Origin: Aquimarina longa SW024
Lineage (GTDB): Bacteria > Bacteroidota > Bacteroidia > Flavobacteriales > Flavobacteriaceae
Assembly (NCBI RefSeq): GCF_001401755.1
Contig: NZ_AVQK01000018.1
Location: forward strand, 1 to 64,000
Direction: 5' to 3'
Length of the DNA stretch: 64,000 nucleotides
Position numbers and translations under genes: made by a program
Notes under the pieces: generated by a model
Database searches by the model: none
What the model was told of the DNA's origin: nothing
What the model saw: the letters and a program-made list of their open reading frames with translations, nothing else
In this document: positions 45,227 to 54,501 of the stretch, piece by piece
Layout: each line of letters starts with the position of its first letter
How positions within the stretch are numbered: the stretch's first letter is position 1

Positions 45227-45261
45227 AAAGCTAAAATATTGAAATTCAATATTTTAGCTTT
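45227..45261 (-). terminator. Terminator hairpin behind tRNA-fMet fragment
   Basis: 17-bp perfect stem with a one-base centre (half AAAGCTAAAATATTGAA), followed on the minus strand by CTTTTGTTTTTTC. It lies directly downstream of the tRNA fragment at 45264-45309. Confidence 0.75.
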
Positions 45262-45263
45262 CT

Positions 45264-45309
45264 TAGTAGCGGGAACAGGACTCGAACCTGTGACCTTCGG
45301 GTTATGAGC
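45264..45309 (-). other. tRNA-fMet 3'-half fragment (candidate attachment site, right)
   Basis: On the minus strand it reads GCTCATAACCCGAAGGTCAC, then T-arm CAGGTTCGAGTCCTG and TTCCCGCTACTA. CAT anticodon, the CCC anticodon-stem arm characteristic of initiator tRNA, variable loop, T-arm and acceptor end are present; the 5' half is not. The break is at the anticodon stem, a usual crossover position for tyrosine integrases. Confidence 0.8.
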
Positions 45310-45410
45310 TTAAAGGTAACACCCTTATATATCAATCATAATATCATTAAATATATGATTTATAGCTATATACATAAATTATAGATTCATTTAATATCAT
45401 CTAAATTCAA

Positions 45411-45460
45411 AATATTCTGTACCTATTCTGTACCCAATTTGCTTTATTTTCTTAACTTTG
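45411..45460 (+). promoter_or_regulatory. Integrase promoter region with direct repeats
   Basis: TATTCTGTACC occurs twice in tandem (within 45411-45435) and may be arm-type integrase binding sites. TAACTTTG (45453-45460) matches the -7 box TAnnTTTG 18 bp before the integrase ATG, giving a nearly leaderless transcript. A TTTG -33 box at the usual ~19-bp spacing is not clear. Confidence 0.5.
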
Positions 45461-45478
45461 TAAATATATAAATCAGAT

Positions 45479-46810
45479 ATGGCAAGTATAAAAATAGTTA
45501 GGAGGAAAAATAAAGAGCGTAAAGATGGTACCGCTCCACTTGCATTGAGAATTAGCGAAAATTACAAAACAAACTATAGATTTATAGGACAATATGTCCT
45601 TGAAAAAGACTGGGATACTAATAATGGAAAAGTAAAGCGTACACATCCTAACTCCAAAAAACTAAACAACTTCTTGTTAAAAAAATTAACTGAAGCAAAC
45701 GACATCTATTTTGAGTCAAAAAAAAATCTCACACCAAGAGAGGTAAAACAAAAATTAAAAGGCGCCGGTGGTACTAAGTCATTTTTCGCAATAGCCTCAA
45801 ATAGAGTTATGAATAAATATGAGAAAGGTATATTCTCAGTAGCAAAATCTGAATTATCAATTTTATATAATCTTGAAGAATTTTTAAATCTTAATACATC
45901 GAAAGACAAAGCAACAATAATTCAAGACATAAAAAATCGCAGAAAAGAACGAGTAAGTAAAGGTAGAAAAGGGGAACACTCCTTTTTAGATTCAGTAAAT
46001 CACTTCAAGAAAAACAAGTCACTAAAATTTCAAGATATTACAGAATCGTTCTTAGATAACTACAAGGATTTTTGTACTGTCTATCTTGGTCAACAATCAC
46101 GTACCGTCGTTAACCAACTTATCTTTATACGCACTCTCTTTAATAAAGCGATTAAAGATGGTATCGTTGATGTTAAATACTACCCGTTTGGTAGTGATAA
46201 ACAGAAAATTCGAATTAGCTCTGGTCATAAAATTGGTTTAACCAGTAATGAAGTTGAAAAAATTGAAAATTTAGATTTAGAAATTCGAACATCAATATGG
46301 CACACACGTAACGTATGGCTTATCGCATTTTATTTTGCAGGCATAAGAATTTCTGATAGCGTACAACTGAGATGGGCAGATTTTGTAGATAACAGATTGT
46401 TATATACAATGGATAAAAACGAAAAACCTGTGAGCTTAAAAATTCCAAGTAAGGCTGCAAAGATTTTAAGTATATATAAGAAATCAAAAGAAGAAAATGG
46501 TGGTTATGTTTTTCCTTTTTTAAAAGACACAAATATCGCGAATGATGAAGAAGTTTTTAAAAAGACGAGAAATGCAACGAAACTATTCAATAAATACTTA
46601 AAACGCATTGCGATAAGATGCAATCTTAATAAAAATCTTTCAAATCATATTGCGCGGCACACCTTCGGAAATATCGCTGGCGACAAAATACATCCGTTGA
46701 TGCTCCAAAAACTATATCGTCATAGCGATTTAAAGACAACTTTAAATTATCAAGCCAATTTTATCCATAAAGATGCTGATGATGCATTGGATAGCGTAGT
46801 CAATTTTTGA
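45479..46810 (+). CDS. Tyrosine integrase of the Bacteroidota element type
   Basis: 443-aa site-specific integrase: an arm-binding N-terminus (residues 1-~100, SIKIVRRKNKERKDGTAPLA, YVLEKDWD), a SAM-like core-binding domain (~165-235), and the catalytic domain. The catalytic residues are R290 (AGIRISD), H390 and R393 (HIARH), H415 (LYRHSD) and nucleophile Y424 (TLNYQ). It lies 170 bp from the tRNA-fMet fragment and points away from it, the usual layout at an att end. The stop converges with the MtfA-like gene, overlapping by 11 bp. Confidence 0.93.
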   Translation: MASIKIVRRKNKERKDGTAPLALRISENYKTNYRFIGQYVLEKDWDTNNGKVKRTHPNSKKLNNFLLKKLTEANDIYFESKKNLTPREVKQKLKGAGGTKSFFAIASNRVMNKYEKGIFSVAKSELSILYNLEEFLNLNTSKDKATIIQDIKNRRKERVSKGRKGEHSFLDSVNHFKKNKSLKFQDITESFLDNYKDFCTVYLGQQSRTVVNQLIFIRTLFNKAIKDGIVDVKYYPFGSDKQKIRISSGHKIGLTSNEVEKIENLDLEIRTSIWHTRNVWLIAFYFAGIRISDSVQLRWADFVDNRLLYTMDKNEKPVSLKIPSKAAKILSIYKKSKEENGGYVFPFLKDTNIANDEEVFKKTRNATKLFNKYLKRIAIRCNLNKNLSNHIARHTFGNIAGDKIHPLMLQKLYRHSDLKTTLNYQANFIHKDADDALDSVVNF

Positions 46811-47585
46811 TTGGATTTGTTAGTCTTTGATTAAAACACTTTACCAACATTTTATACAATTCTGGATGTTTCTTTTTTAGTAAGTCTGGACGTTCAAAAA
46901 AATATTCTGAAGCTACTGCAAAAAATTCAGCCTGATTTGTACCTCCGTATTTTCGGATATCAGAATGATTATCATTTATCGCTTCTATTTCCTTATGGAT
47001 TAAATTCAACCAAGGTATGGCATATTGATGTTCTAATAATCGCTCTGGCACACCATCTGTTCTCTCGTCTAATTTATCAATAAGATGAACAAATTCGTGT
47101 ATGCCGGTATTGCTTTTATCGGTTGTATTTTTAAAACCGTGATATAATGCTTTTTTAGATAAAATCATTTGCTTCTCGAAACGTCCATTCCCAACAATTC
47201 CTCCAATATTACGCGAATTATCTTTGCTGCCAAATTGCATATCCTCGTTGAAGTTATCCGGATACAGTAGAATTCCACTTAAATTGGTGTAATGCCATTC
47301 TTTAAAGCCAAAAACAGGTATTACTGCACTCGCAGCAATTAAAATCTTGTCGAGCTCTTGCAATTCCAATTGTACGCCATCAATATAGACTTCACTTAAA
47401 AATTGCATCATTCGCTGCTGAAAAGCTACTTGTCTTTCCTTTAAAAGATTACGATAGTAGAGCACATTATCTAACAACAGACTGTGCCAATGCTTTGGGA
47501 AAGGCTGCACCTTTTGTCGCTGTGCTTTTCTATAAAAGTGAACAACCAAAAGAAGAATGACACTTAAGAGAATAACGTAACTCAT
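46800..47585 (-). CDS. MtfA-like zinc metallopeptidase, membrane-anchored
   Basis: 261 aa. An N-terminal hydrophobic helix (2-16) precedes the DUF980/MtfA peptidase domain with zinc motif HEFVH (163-167) and the third ligand E220 in NQAEFFAVASEYFF. MtfA-type proteins titrate regulators or act as stress peptidases; here it is last in the copper group (CopA, CopZ, MtfA). It is 20 bp after CopZ, so probably cotranscribed. The substrate is unknown. Confidence 0.85.
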   Translation of the reverse strand: MSYVILLSVILLLVVHFYRKAQRQKVQPFPKHWHSLLLDNVLYYRNLLKERQVAFQQRMMQFLSEVYIDGVQLELQELDKILIAASAVIPVFGFKEWHYTNLSGILLYPDNFNEDMQFGSKDNSRNIGGIVGNGRFEKQMILSKKALYHGFKNTTDKSNTGIHEFVHLIDKLDERTDGVPERLLEHQYAIPWLNLIHKEIEAINDNHSDIRKYGGTNQAEFFAVASEYFFERPDLLKKKHPELYKMLVKCFNQRLTNPIKN

Positions 47586-47604
47586 ATTAATTTATTTAAA
47601 GGTA

Positions 47605-47817
47605 TTACTCTAAGGACTCTGCCTTAAATCCTACTTTTTGCAAAGTAGCTTTTACATCTTCTTCTGAGGCACCATCACTTTCTACTGTTAGAATTTTATC
47701 TGGATTCGCAGTATCAACTTCCCAGCTTTCAACACCATCTTGTTTGTTTAAAAAAGGGGTTACTTTTGATACACAACCACCACAATTGATATTTGTTTTA
47801 AATTTTAAAGTTTTCAT
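47605..47817 (-). CDS. CopZ-like HMA copper chaperone
   Basis: 70-aa single heavy-metal-associated domain with the metal loop NCGGC (residues 11-15) and C-terminal VKATLQKVGFKAE. It delivers Cu(I) to CopA. It is 24 bp after copA and transcribed with it. Confidence 0.88.
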   Translation of the reverse strand: MKTLKFKTNINCGGCVSKVTPFLNKQDGVESWEVDTANPDKILTVESDGASEEDVKATLQKVGFKAESLE

Positions 47818-47840
47818 AGTATTTGAATTTATAATTAATC

Positions 47841-50099
47841 TTAAAGTTTTACTCGTTTAAGCCTTAAGCTATTTAGAACGACAGATACGCTACTGAATGC
47901 CATTGCTGCTCCCGCAATCATTGGATCCAATAAGAACCCATTTATGGGATACAAAACGCCCGCCGCAATCGGTATTCCAATGATATTATATATGAATGCC
48001 CAAAATAAGTTCTGACGGATACCCAAAACTGTTTTCTTTGATAGTTCCAAAGCCTTGGGAATGGATTGCAAATCTGACGTTATAAGTGTCATTTTCGCGA
48101 CGTCCATTGCGATGTCTGAGCCTTTACCCATTGCAATACTTACATTGGCTTGTGCCAAAGCGTGAGAATCGTTTATACCGTCGCCTACCATTGCCACTAT
48201 CTTACCATCAGCTTGTAATTTTTCAACAAAAGCTGCTTTCTCTGAAGGCATTACTTCCCCTTGGAAATTTGTTATTCCCACTTGTTTTGCGACAGCAGAT
48301 GCGGTTTTATTATTATCTCCTGTAAGCATATAGACCTCGATACCTCGTTCTTGAAGCGTTGCTATGGCCTTTTTTGAAGTTTGCTTAATCTTGTCTGCAA
48401 TAGCGAGTATCGCCAGCACTTGTTTTTCATTGCCAAAGAAAATAACTGTTTTTGCTTGCTCTTCGAGACTTTCTGCTGTTTGCATTAAGGAAGCTTCTAC
48501 TTGAATATTTTTCTCAAGCATTAGTTTATGGTTTCCAACATAGTATTTCGAACCATTTCCTGTTTGAGCTTTTACACCCATTCCTGTAATACTTTCAAAA
48601 GAAGCAATTTCAGTTTTTTCAATATTTTCATCTTTTAAGTGGTTGACTACTGCTTCTGCCAAGGGATGTTCTGATTGTGCTTCTATTGCTAAAAGAATTT
48701 GCTTGTATTGATTTTGATTTTCAAACTTGTCATTCCAGAGCACGTCTGTTACTAATGGTTTTCCTTCCGTAATCGTGCCTGTTTTGTCAAGAATGACAGT
48801 ATTCACTTTATGTCCTAGTTCTAAACTTTCGGCATCTTTTATTAGGATATTGTTCTCGGCTCCTTTTCCAATACCCACCATTATAGCCGTAGGTGTTGCC
48901 AATCCCAATGCACATGGACAAGCGATAACCAATACCGCCACAGAAGTTAGTAAGGCCTGCGAAAATGCATTATCGCCTCCAACTGACATCCAAACAATGA
49001 ATGTAATAATAGATATCCCCAATACGACAGGAACAAATATTCCTGCGATTTTATCAACCAGTTTCTGAACTGGCGCCTTACTTCCTTGAGCTTCCTGAAC
49101 CATTTTGATGATTTGGGATAGTAGTGTTTCTCCACCTACTTTTTCGGCAGTAAATTGAAAACTACCTTTTTGGTTTACCGTTCCTGCAAAAACTTTTTCA
49201 TCTTGAGATTTTTCAACTGGAACTGGTTCTCCCGTAATCATACTTTCATCTACATACGAGCTGCCTTTGGAAACTTCCCCATCCACAGGAATCTTTTCTC
49301 CAGGACGAACTAAAATAGTTTGACCTACTTGCACCGAGGAAATAGGAATTTCTTTTTCTTCCCCATTCTCAATAATTTTTAGCGTTTTGGGTTGTAATCC
49401 CATAAGCTTTTTAATGGCCGAAGAGGTATTTGACTTTGCCTTTTCCTCCAACAGTTTTCCTAAAGAAATAAATGTGATAATTACTGTCGCAGCTTCATAA
49501 TAAACATGTGGCTCAATACCACGACTTAACCAGAATTCAGGAAAAAAAGTATTGAATAGACTAAACAAAAATGCAATTCCGGTACTCAAGGCCACCAAGG
49601 TATCCATATTCGCCTTACCGTTTTTCGCTTGATTGAAAGCATTGATAAAAAAGCTACGACCAAACCAAAATAGAATAGGGAAAGCTAATACCAAAGAAAT
49701 CCACTTACCTGGTCCCCATTGCATAAAAAACATTCCTAATACAAAAATTGGAAGCGTAAGAATGGCTGACCAAATAGTGCGATTTTTTATGTCTTGATAG
49801 TGCTTTTGCTGTAGTTCCTGTTGAACTTCCGAAGGATTCTCCGCATCAATGATAATATCATAGCCCACTTCGCGAAGTGCATTTTGAAGTTGATTAGGAC
49901 TCAACCCTTTGTCGTACTCTACAAGAACAGAACTGTTGGCAAAGTTTACGCTTGCATCAAAAACGCCTTCGGTATGTTTTAGAACAGATTCTACACTCGA
50001 TGCACACGACGCACAGGTCATACCTGTAACCGGGAATGATTCTTTTATTCCTTGTTTATGGCTCTTTTCTTTGGTTTCAAATATGTTAATTGTCTCCAT
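47841..50099 (-). CDS. copA: Copper-exporting P1B-type ATPase CopA
   Basis: 752 aa. One HMA domain (GMTCASC, C29 and C32), membrane helices, actuator motif TGE (289-291), CPC at 394-396 in [11 protein letters not shown] (the Cu(I) type), phosphorylation site DKTGT (438-442), SEHPLAEA nucleotide motif and [10 protein letters not shown]. Final helices carry [15 protein letters not shown] and [14 protein letters not shown], the third Cu-site helices. It pumps Cu(I) out of the cytoplasm. A palindrome lies 13 bp before the ATG. Confidence 0.95.
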   Translation of the reverse strand: METINIFETKEKSHKQGIKESFPVTGMTCASCASSVESVLKHTEGVFDASVNFANSSVLVEYDKGLSPNQLQNALREVGYDIIIDAENPSEVQQELQQKHYQDIKNRTIWSAILTLPIFVLGMFFMQWGPGKWISLVLAFPILFWFGRSFFINAFNQAKNGKANMDTLVALSTGIAFLFSLFNTFFPEFWLSRGIEPHVYYEAATVIITFISLGKLLEEKAKSNTSSAIKKLMGLQPKTLKIIENGEEKEIPISSVQVGQTILVRPGEKIPVDGEVSKGSSYVDESMITGEPVPVEKSQDEKVFAGTVNQKGSFQFTAEKVGGETLLSQIIKMVQEAQGSKAPVQKLVDKIAGIFVPVVLGISIITFIVWMSVGGDNAFSQALLTSVAVLVIACPCALGLATPTAIMVGIGKGAENNILIKDAESLELGHKVNTVILDKTGTITEGKPLVTDVLWNDKFENQNQYKQILLAIEAQSEHPLAEAVVNHLKDENIEKTEIASFESITGMGVKAQTGNGSKYYVGNHKLMLEKNIQVEASLMQTAESLEEQAKTVIFFGNEKQVLAILAIADKIKQTSKKAIATLQERGIEVYMLTGDNNKTASAVAKQVGITNFQGEVMPSEKAAFVEKLQADGKIVAMVGDGINDSHALAQANVSIAMGKGSDIAMDVAKMTLITSDLQSIPKALELSKKTVLGIRQNLFWAFIYNIIGIPIAAGVLYPINGFLLDPMIAGAAMAFSSVSVVLNSLRLKRVKL

Positions 50100-50111
50100 A
50101 ATCCTATGTTC

Positions 50112-50128
50112 ATTTGTAGACTACAAAT
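50112..50128. promoter_or_regulatory. Candidate operator before copA
   Basis: ATTTGTAG-a-CTACAAAT is a perfect 17-bp palindrome about 12 bp upstream of the copA ATG, and a further half-site ATTTGTAG is at 50173-50180. The symmetry and position suggest a repressor site; the regulator is not identified. Confidence 0.45.
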
Positions 50129-50238
50129 TTCAGGATTTAAAGTCTTTAATATGTTACGTTATTTGCTGAAGGATTTGTAGAATTTACTCATTCACCTTCT
50201 TTTATTCAGAAAAATTCAACGGCAATGATTTTGAATGA

Positions 50239-50853
50239 TTACGTTATTTTTCTAAACCAGCAAAACACGAAATTTTGATTGGTATCAAAGGGCGTTTTAT
50301 GGTCAATTTTAATGCACCTAATTTTATCAAAGTACATTTTAAATTGATTGGTCATGGTGCTTTCCGAATATTGTTTTATCTCTAAACCACTACACTTTTT
50401 GGGACCATTTTCAGAAAAAGTGGCAACAACTAAATTACCGTTCTTATTTAGATACTCTTGAACAGTTTCGATATAACCATTTATATCTTGTAATTCTGTT
50501 AAGAAATGAAATGCTGCTCTATCGTGCCAAAAGTCATAGTGTTCTGGTGGTGAAAAATCAGCAACATCGGCTACAATCCATTTTACTTTCTTTGATTGGC
50601 CTTTTAAACGTTGTTTAGCTCTATCTAATGCAGCTTCAGAAATGTCTAACACCGTGATATCTTTATAACCTAGCTTTAATAAATTATCTACCAAAAAACT
50701 ATCTCCACCACCAATATCGATGATTTTTGCAGATTTAGAAATATTAGATTCTTTAAAAAAAGATAAAGATGTTTCTGGCACAACTTCATACCAACTCACT
50801 TCGTTTAAGGGTTTTGTTTTAAAAACGTTTTCCCAATGTTCTTTTCTCTTCAT
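50239..50853 (-). CDS. SAM-dependent class I methyltransferase
   Basis: 204 aa from the ATG at 50853, chosen because the family begins (K)xHWExVF and the longer frame (50874) would overlap the P-type ATPase gene. Motif I is IIDIGGGDSFLVDNLL, post-I ITVLDISEAALDRAK, motif II WIVADVADF, followed by HDRAAFHFL. The family occurs beside metal ATPases in Bacteroidota, with a possible role in metalloid or thiol methylation. The substrate is unknown. Confidence 0.82.
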   Translation of the reverse strand: MKRKEHWENVFKTKPLNEVSWYEVVPETSLSFFKESNISKSAKIIDIGGGDSFLVDNLLKLGYKDITVLDISEAALDRAKQRLKGQSKKVKWIVADVADFSPPEHYDFWHDRAAFHFLTELQDINGYIETVQEYLNKNGNLVVATFSENGPKKCSGLEIKQYSESTMTNQFKMYFDKIRCIKIDHKTPFDTNQNFVFCWFRKIT

Positions 50854-50864
50854 AGTATTATGCT

Positions 50865-52826
50865 TTAACTCCAAGTCATTCTTTGCAATCTAACAGCATT
50901 CAATATTGCTAACAATGCAACACCAACATCTGCAAAAACTGCTTCCCACATTGTTGCTAAACCACCTGCTCCTAAAATTAATACTATAACTTTTACGCCA
51001 AAAGCCAATATGATATTCTGCCATACAATTTTTCGAGTGGAACGACTAATTTTAATAGCTCTAACTACTTTTGAAGGTTGGTCGGTTTGAATAATGACAT
51101 CTGCGGTTTCAATAGCCACATCACTTCCTAAGCCACCCATAGCTATACCCACGTTACTTGCTGCTAAAACAGGTGCATCATTGATGCCATCACCTATAAA
51201 TGCTACTTTGTTTTCTGGATTCTTCTTTAAAGCTTCAACTTCATTTAGCTTATCCTCTGGTAATAATCCTCCTTTAGCTTTTTCAATTCCTAATTCTCTT
51301 GCGACTTGTTGGGTAATGGAATGTTTGTCACCAGAGAGCATTATTATATTTTTGACACCTACTTTGTGCAAATTGGTAATTGTTTCTTTGGCATCATCTT
51401 TTAATTCATCTGCAATAACAACATAGCCTGCAAATGTATTGTCTATTGATACTAACACTATAGATTCTACAATAGTTTCTGTTTCCTCTAAAGCATTGAT
51501 TTTATTGGCTGTCATTAGAGCTTTGTTACCAACTAAAACAGTCTTACCATTTACAATACCTTTTAAACCTTTTCCTGCTATTTCAGATACTTCGGAAGCC
51601 TTGTAATCTGCACCCTCATCTTTATATTCCAAAATGGCTTTTGCGATTGGATGTGTGGATTGTTCTTCCATAGCCATTAGGTATTTCATAAATTCAGATT
51701 CTTCCCAACCTATAGACTTGATTTCCTTGATTTTGAAAACACCTTTGGTAACCGTTCCTGTTTTGTCCATCACCAATGTATTTATTTTGGTCATAGCATC
51801 TAAAAAGGAAGCTCCTTTGAACAAAATTCCATTTTTTGAAGCTGCACCCAATCCTCCGAAATAACCCAACGGAATGGATATGACTAAAGCACAAGGACAG
51901 GATATAACCAAAAATATTAAGGCACGATATAACCAGTCTCTAAAGACATAATCATCTACGAAAAAGTAAGGAATGAAAGTAACACCAATAGCCAAAAACA
52001 CAACAATTGGTGTATAAATGCGTGCAAATTGCCTGATGAATAATTCTGTTTTTGATTTTCTTGCTGTTGCATTCTGCACCATATCTAAAATTCTCGCAAT
52101 GGAACTATCCTTAAACTCTTTGGTAGTTTCAATTTCAATAACACCATCCATATTAATACTGCCTGCAAATACTTTCTCGCCTTTTGCAATTGTATCAGGT
52201 TTGCTTTCGCCTGTCAATGCTGCTGTATTAAATGAGCCTTTTTCGGAAAGTAGAATACCGTCTAAAGGCACTTTTTCGCCAACACGGACTTGCACTTTTT
52301 CGCCAATTTCAACCGTTTCTGGACTTACAGAAATGTAATCATTATTGCGATATACCAAAGCCTCATTAGGACGTACATCGAGCAAAGCTTTAATATTGCC
52401 CTTTGCTTTATTTACTGCTGCACTTTGAAATAACTCACCAACAGCATAGAATAACATTACCGCTACTCCTTCAGGATATTCTCCAATTACGAATGCGCCT
52501 ATGGTTGCAATAGACATTAAGAAAAATTCGGTAAAAAAATCGCCACTTTTAATACTGTTCCACCCTTCCTTTATCACAGGAAAACCTACGGGAATATAGG
52601 CTACCACATACCATAGTAAACGAATCCATCCTTTAAAATATGGGAACATATCGAAATAATCGATAGCAATACCTATCATTAACATTACAAAACTGAAAAT
52701 TGCTGGCAAATAGGTATTAAACTTTCCTAAGCTTTCTGAACCGTTGTGATTGTGACCATCATTTTGACTATGCTCTTTTTTTGGATTTGGTTTTATATCT
52801 CGTAAATTGAGTTTCTTTTTCTTCAT
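50865..52826 (-). CDS. Zn/Cd/Pb-type P1B ATPase (ZntA/CadA-like)
   Basis: 653 aa. There is no HMA domain; instead a short His/Asn-rich tail (HSQNDGHNHNGSE) replaces it at the N-terminus. TGES actuator, CPC at 310-312 in SCPCALVISIPLGYF (Zn/Cd/Pb type), DKTGT (354-358), STHPIAKAI and FIGDGINDAPVL are present. It exports divalent soft metals. It follows the Fur-family regulator by 58 bp, and the methyltransferase comes 11 bp later. Confidence 0.93.
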   Translation of the reverse strand: MKKKKLNLRDIKPNPKKEHSQNDGHNHNGSESLGKFNTYLPAIFSFVMLMIGIAIDYFDMFPYFKGWIRLLWYVVAYIPVGFPVIKEGWNSIKSGDFFTEFFLMSIATIGAFVIGEYPEGVAVMLFYAVGELFQSAAVNKAKGNIKALLDVRPNEALVYRNNDYISVSPETVEIGEKVQVRVGEKVPLDGILLSEKGSFNTAALTGESKPDTIAKGEKVFAGSINMDGVIEIETTKEFKDSSIARILDMVQNATARKSKTELFIRQFARIYTPIVVFLAIGVTFIPYFFVDDYVFRDWLYRALIFLVISCPCALVISIPLGYFGGLGAASKNGILFKGASFLDAMTKINTLVMDKTGTVTKGVFKIKEIKSIGWEESEFMKYLMAMEEQSTHPIAKAILEYKDEGADYKASEVSEIAGKGLKGIVNGKTVLVGNKALMTANKINALEETETIVESIVLVSIDNTFAGYVVIADELKDDAKETITNLHKVGVKNIIMLSGDKHSITQQVARELGIEKAKGGLLPEDKLNEVEALKKNPENKVAFIGDGINDAPVLAASNVGIAMGGLGSDVAIETADVIIQTDQPSKVVRAIKISRSTRKIVWQNIILAFGVKVIVLILGAGGLATMWEAVFADVGVALLAILNAVRLQRMTWS

Positions 52827-52884
52827 TGTTAAATTATTAATAATTCAAAGCTATTGTAAAATTGCCTGCAATGGAAGTGCATTA

Positions 52885-53298
52885 TTAACCGCTACATTTA
52901 TCACAAATACCTTTTACTACCAAGTTTACATTTTCTGAAACAAAACCTTCTGGCACTTTAATTTGAGGTATTTTATGTTCTGTTAAGCAAATGGTTTCAT
53001 TACAGTTATTACAATGAAAGTGCAGGTGTAAATCCGTTTCAATTTCACAGCTGCAATCTTGTTCACATAGTGCATATTTTACTATACCTGTACCGTCGTC
53101 TATTTGGTGTACAATATCTTTTTCTACAAATGTTTTAACTGTTCTATATAGTGTTGTTCTGTCTGCCTTTTCAAAAGCGTTCTCAATATCACTTAACGTT
53201 ACGGCCACCTGGTTTTCCGCAAGGAACTTATAAATTAATAAGCGCATTGCAGTAACACGTATGTTTTTTGACTCTAATAGTTGTTCTATTGTTTCCAT
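52885..53298 (-). CDS. Fur-family metalloregulator
   Basis: 137 aa. A winged-helix N-terminus (MRLLIYKFLAENQVAVTLSD, TTLYRTVKTFVEKDIVHQI) is followed by a metal region with CEQDCSCE, HLHFHCNNCNETICL and a final CDKC. The two CxxC pairs form the structural zinc site. Wedged 2 bp after CzcB and before the Zn/Cd ATPase, it probably responds to zinc or a related metal for this operon. Confidence 0.88.
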   Translation of the reverse strand: METIEQLLESKNIRVTAMRLLIYKFLAENQVAVTLSDIENAFEKADRTTLYRTVKTFVEKDIVHQIDDGTGIVKYALCEQDCSCEIETDLHLHFHCNNCNETICLTEHKIPQIKVPEGFVSENVNLVVKGICDKCSG

Positions 53299-53300
53299 AA

Positions 53301-54497
53301 TTAATGTTCGTGTTCTGCTTCACCTTTTTTCATTTCTGCAATAAGGTAGTATGCATTATTATAAGCGAATTTTGTATTTGACTCTATGTCTTTAGAAAAT
53401 TGAACCGCTATCCAATTGTTGTCTTTTGCACCCAAAATAACTTCTACTGGTTTAAAACTCCAATCTTCATTTTCTTTTTCTACTGAAAATGCATAATACC
53501 TATCGCCATCTTTAATAATCGCACTTTCTGGTAATGCTTTTGTCTTGGTGTTCTCTACTTGAATTTTACCTTGAATATACATTCCAGGGATTAAGTTGCC
53601 TTTCTTGTTTTCAATTTCTGCGTGAACGTGAACTGCTTTTGGATTGTCTTCAAAAGTTTTGCTAACGGAATAGATTTCTGCTGTAAGTTCTTCATCCGGA
53701 ACGGATTGTATAGTAAAAGATACTTTCTGACCTCTTTTTACTTTATACACATCCTTTTCAAACACCATTAAATCAGCGTGCACGTGATGCGTGTTTACAA
53801 CTTCAAATAACTCGGTTTGAGGCTCTACGTATTGGCCTGTTTTTACTTCAACCTTTTGTACAAAACCTTCTATTGGACTACGTAATGCAATTTGTTGAGC
53901 AATAGTACCGTTACGGACTGAAGTGGTATTGACGTTTAGTATTTTTAATTGGGCAGCTAATCCATTTACCATTGCTTTTGAAGCATTATATTCTGCTTCT
54001 GCCTTTTGAAAATTAGCACCAGAACCTACACCTGCATCGTATAATCTTTTTTGACGCTCATAGTTCTTTTTCAAAAAAACACTATTACTATGGGCATTTA
54101 AGTAATCGGTTTGCAGTTTTATAATATTTGGGTGAGAAAGATAAGCTACTACTTGACCTTTACTGACTTTATCGCCTTCAATTACTTTAATAGATACTAC
54201 ATTAGCACCAACCACAGAAGTTATAGCAGCTTCGTTTTGCGGTGGGACTTCCAATGTTCCATTAGCTTCTACATAGCCACTCATATTGCGTAATGTAAGC
54301 GTGTCGATTTTCATTTTTAAAGCATTGAACTGCTGTTTGGAGAGCACAACTTCTTGTCCTTCATTTTGCGACTCCTTTGCTTCAGTTTTTTGTTCTCCAT
54401 TGTCGGTATGAACATCTGAGCCATTTTTATTTCCACAAGCGGTTACTAAAATTGAAGCTATAAATAGTGTTAAAAATTTATATGATGTATTTTTCAT
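53301..54497 (-). CDS. CzcB/CusB-type periplasmic adaptor lipoprotein
   Basis: 398-aa membrane-fusion subunit of an RND metal efflux pump. A lipoprotein signal (FIASILVTACG) anchors it; then the lipoyl halves (TSVVGANVVSIKVIEGDKVS and IEGFVQKVEVKTGQYVEPQT) around an alpha hairpin (FLKKNYERQKRLYDAGV), beta-barrel and membrane-proximal domains (GNLIPGMYIQGKIQVENTKT). It ends in a His-rich tail (EAEHEH). It is 4 bp after the pump gene. Confidence 0.92.
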   Translation of the reverse strand: MKNTSYKFLTLFIASILVTACGNKNGSDVHTDNGEQKTEAKESQNEGQEVVLSKQQFNALKMKIDTLTLRNMSGYVEANGTLEVPPQNEAAITSVVGANVVSIKVIEGDKVSKGQVVAYLSHPNIIKLQTDYLNAHSNSVFLKKNYERQKRLYDAGVGSGANFQKAEAEYNASKAMVNGLAAQLKILNVNTTSVRNGTIAQQIALRSPIEGFVQKVEVKTGQYVEPQTELFEVVNTHHVHADLMVFEKDVYKVKRGQKVSFTIQSVPDEELTAEIYSVSKTFEDNPKAVHVHAEIENKKGNLIPGMYIQGKIQVENTKTKALPESAIIKDGDRYYAFSVEKENEDWSFKPVEVILGAKDNNWIAVQFSKDIESNTKFAYNNAYYLIAEMKKGEAEHEH

Positions 54498-54501
54498 TGT
54501 C

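Larger units (their letters stand above)
34963..45309. mobile_element. Defence island between two tRNA 3'-end scars
   Basis: The 21-bp tRNA T-arm/acceptor sequence occurs in the same orientation at 34969-34989 and 45270-45290, 10.3 kb apart. Each copy has its own terminator on its left side. Between them lie IS3, the ATPase-AlbA-caspase gene and HamB/HamA, with no integrase inside. A tyrosine integrase (45479-46810) stands just outside the right scar, so it could have mobilised either this segment or the metal block to the right. Confidence 0.5.
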
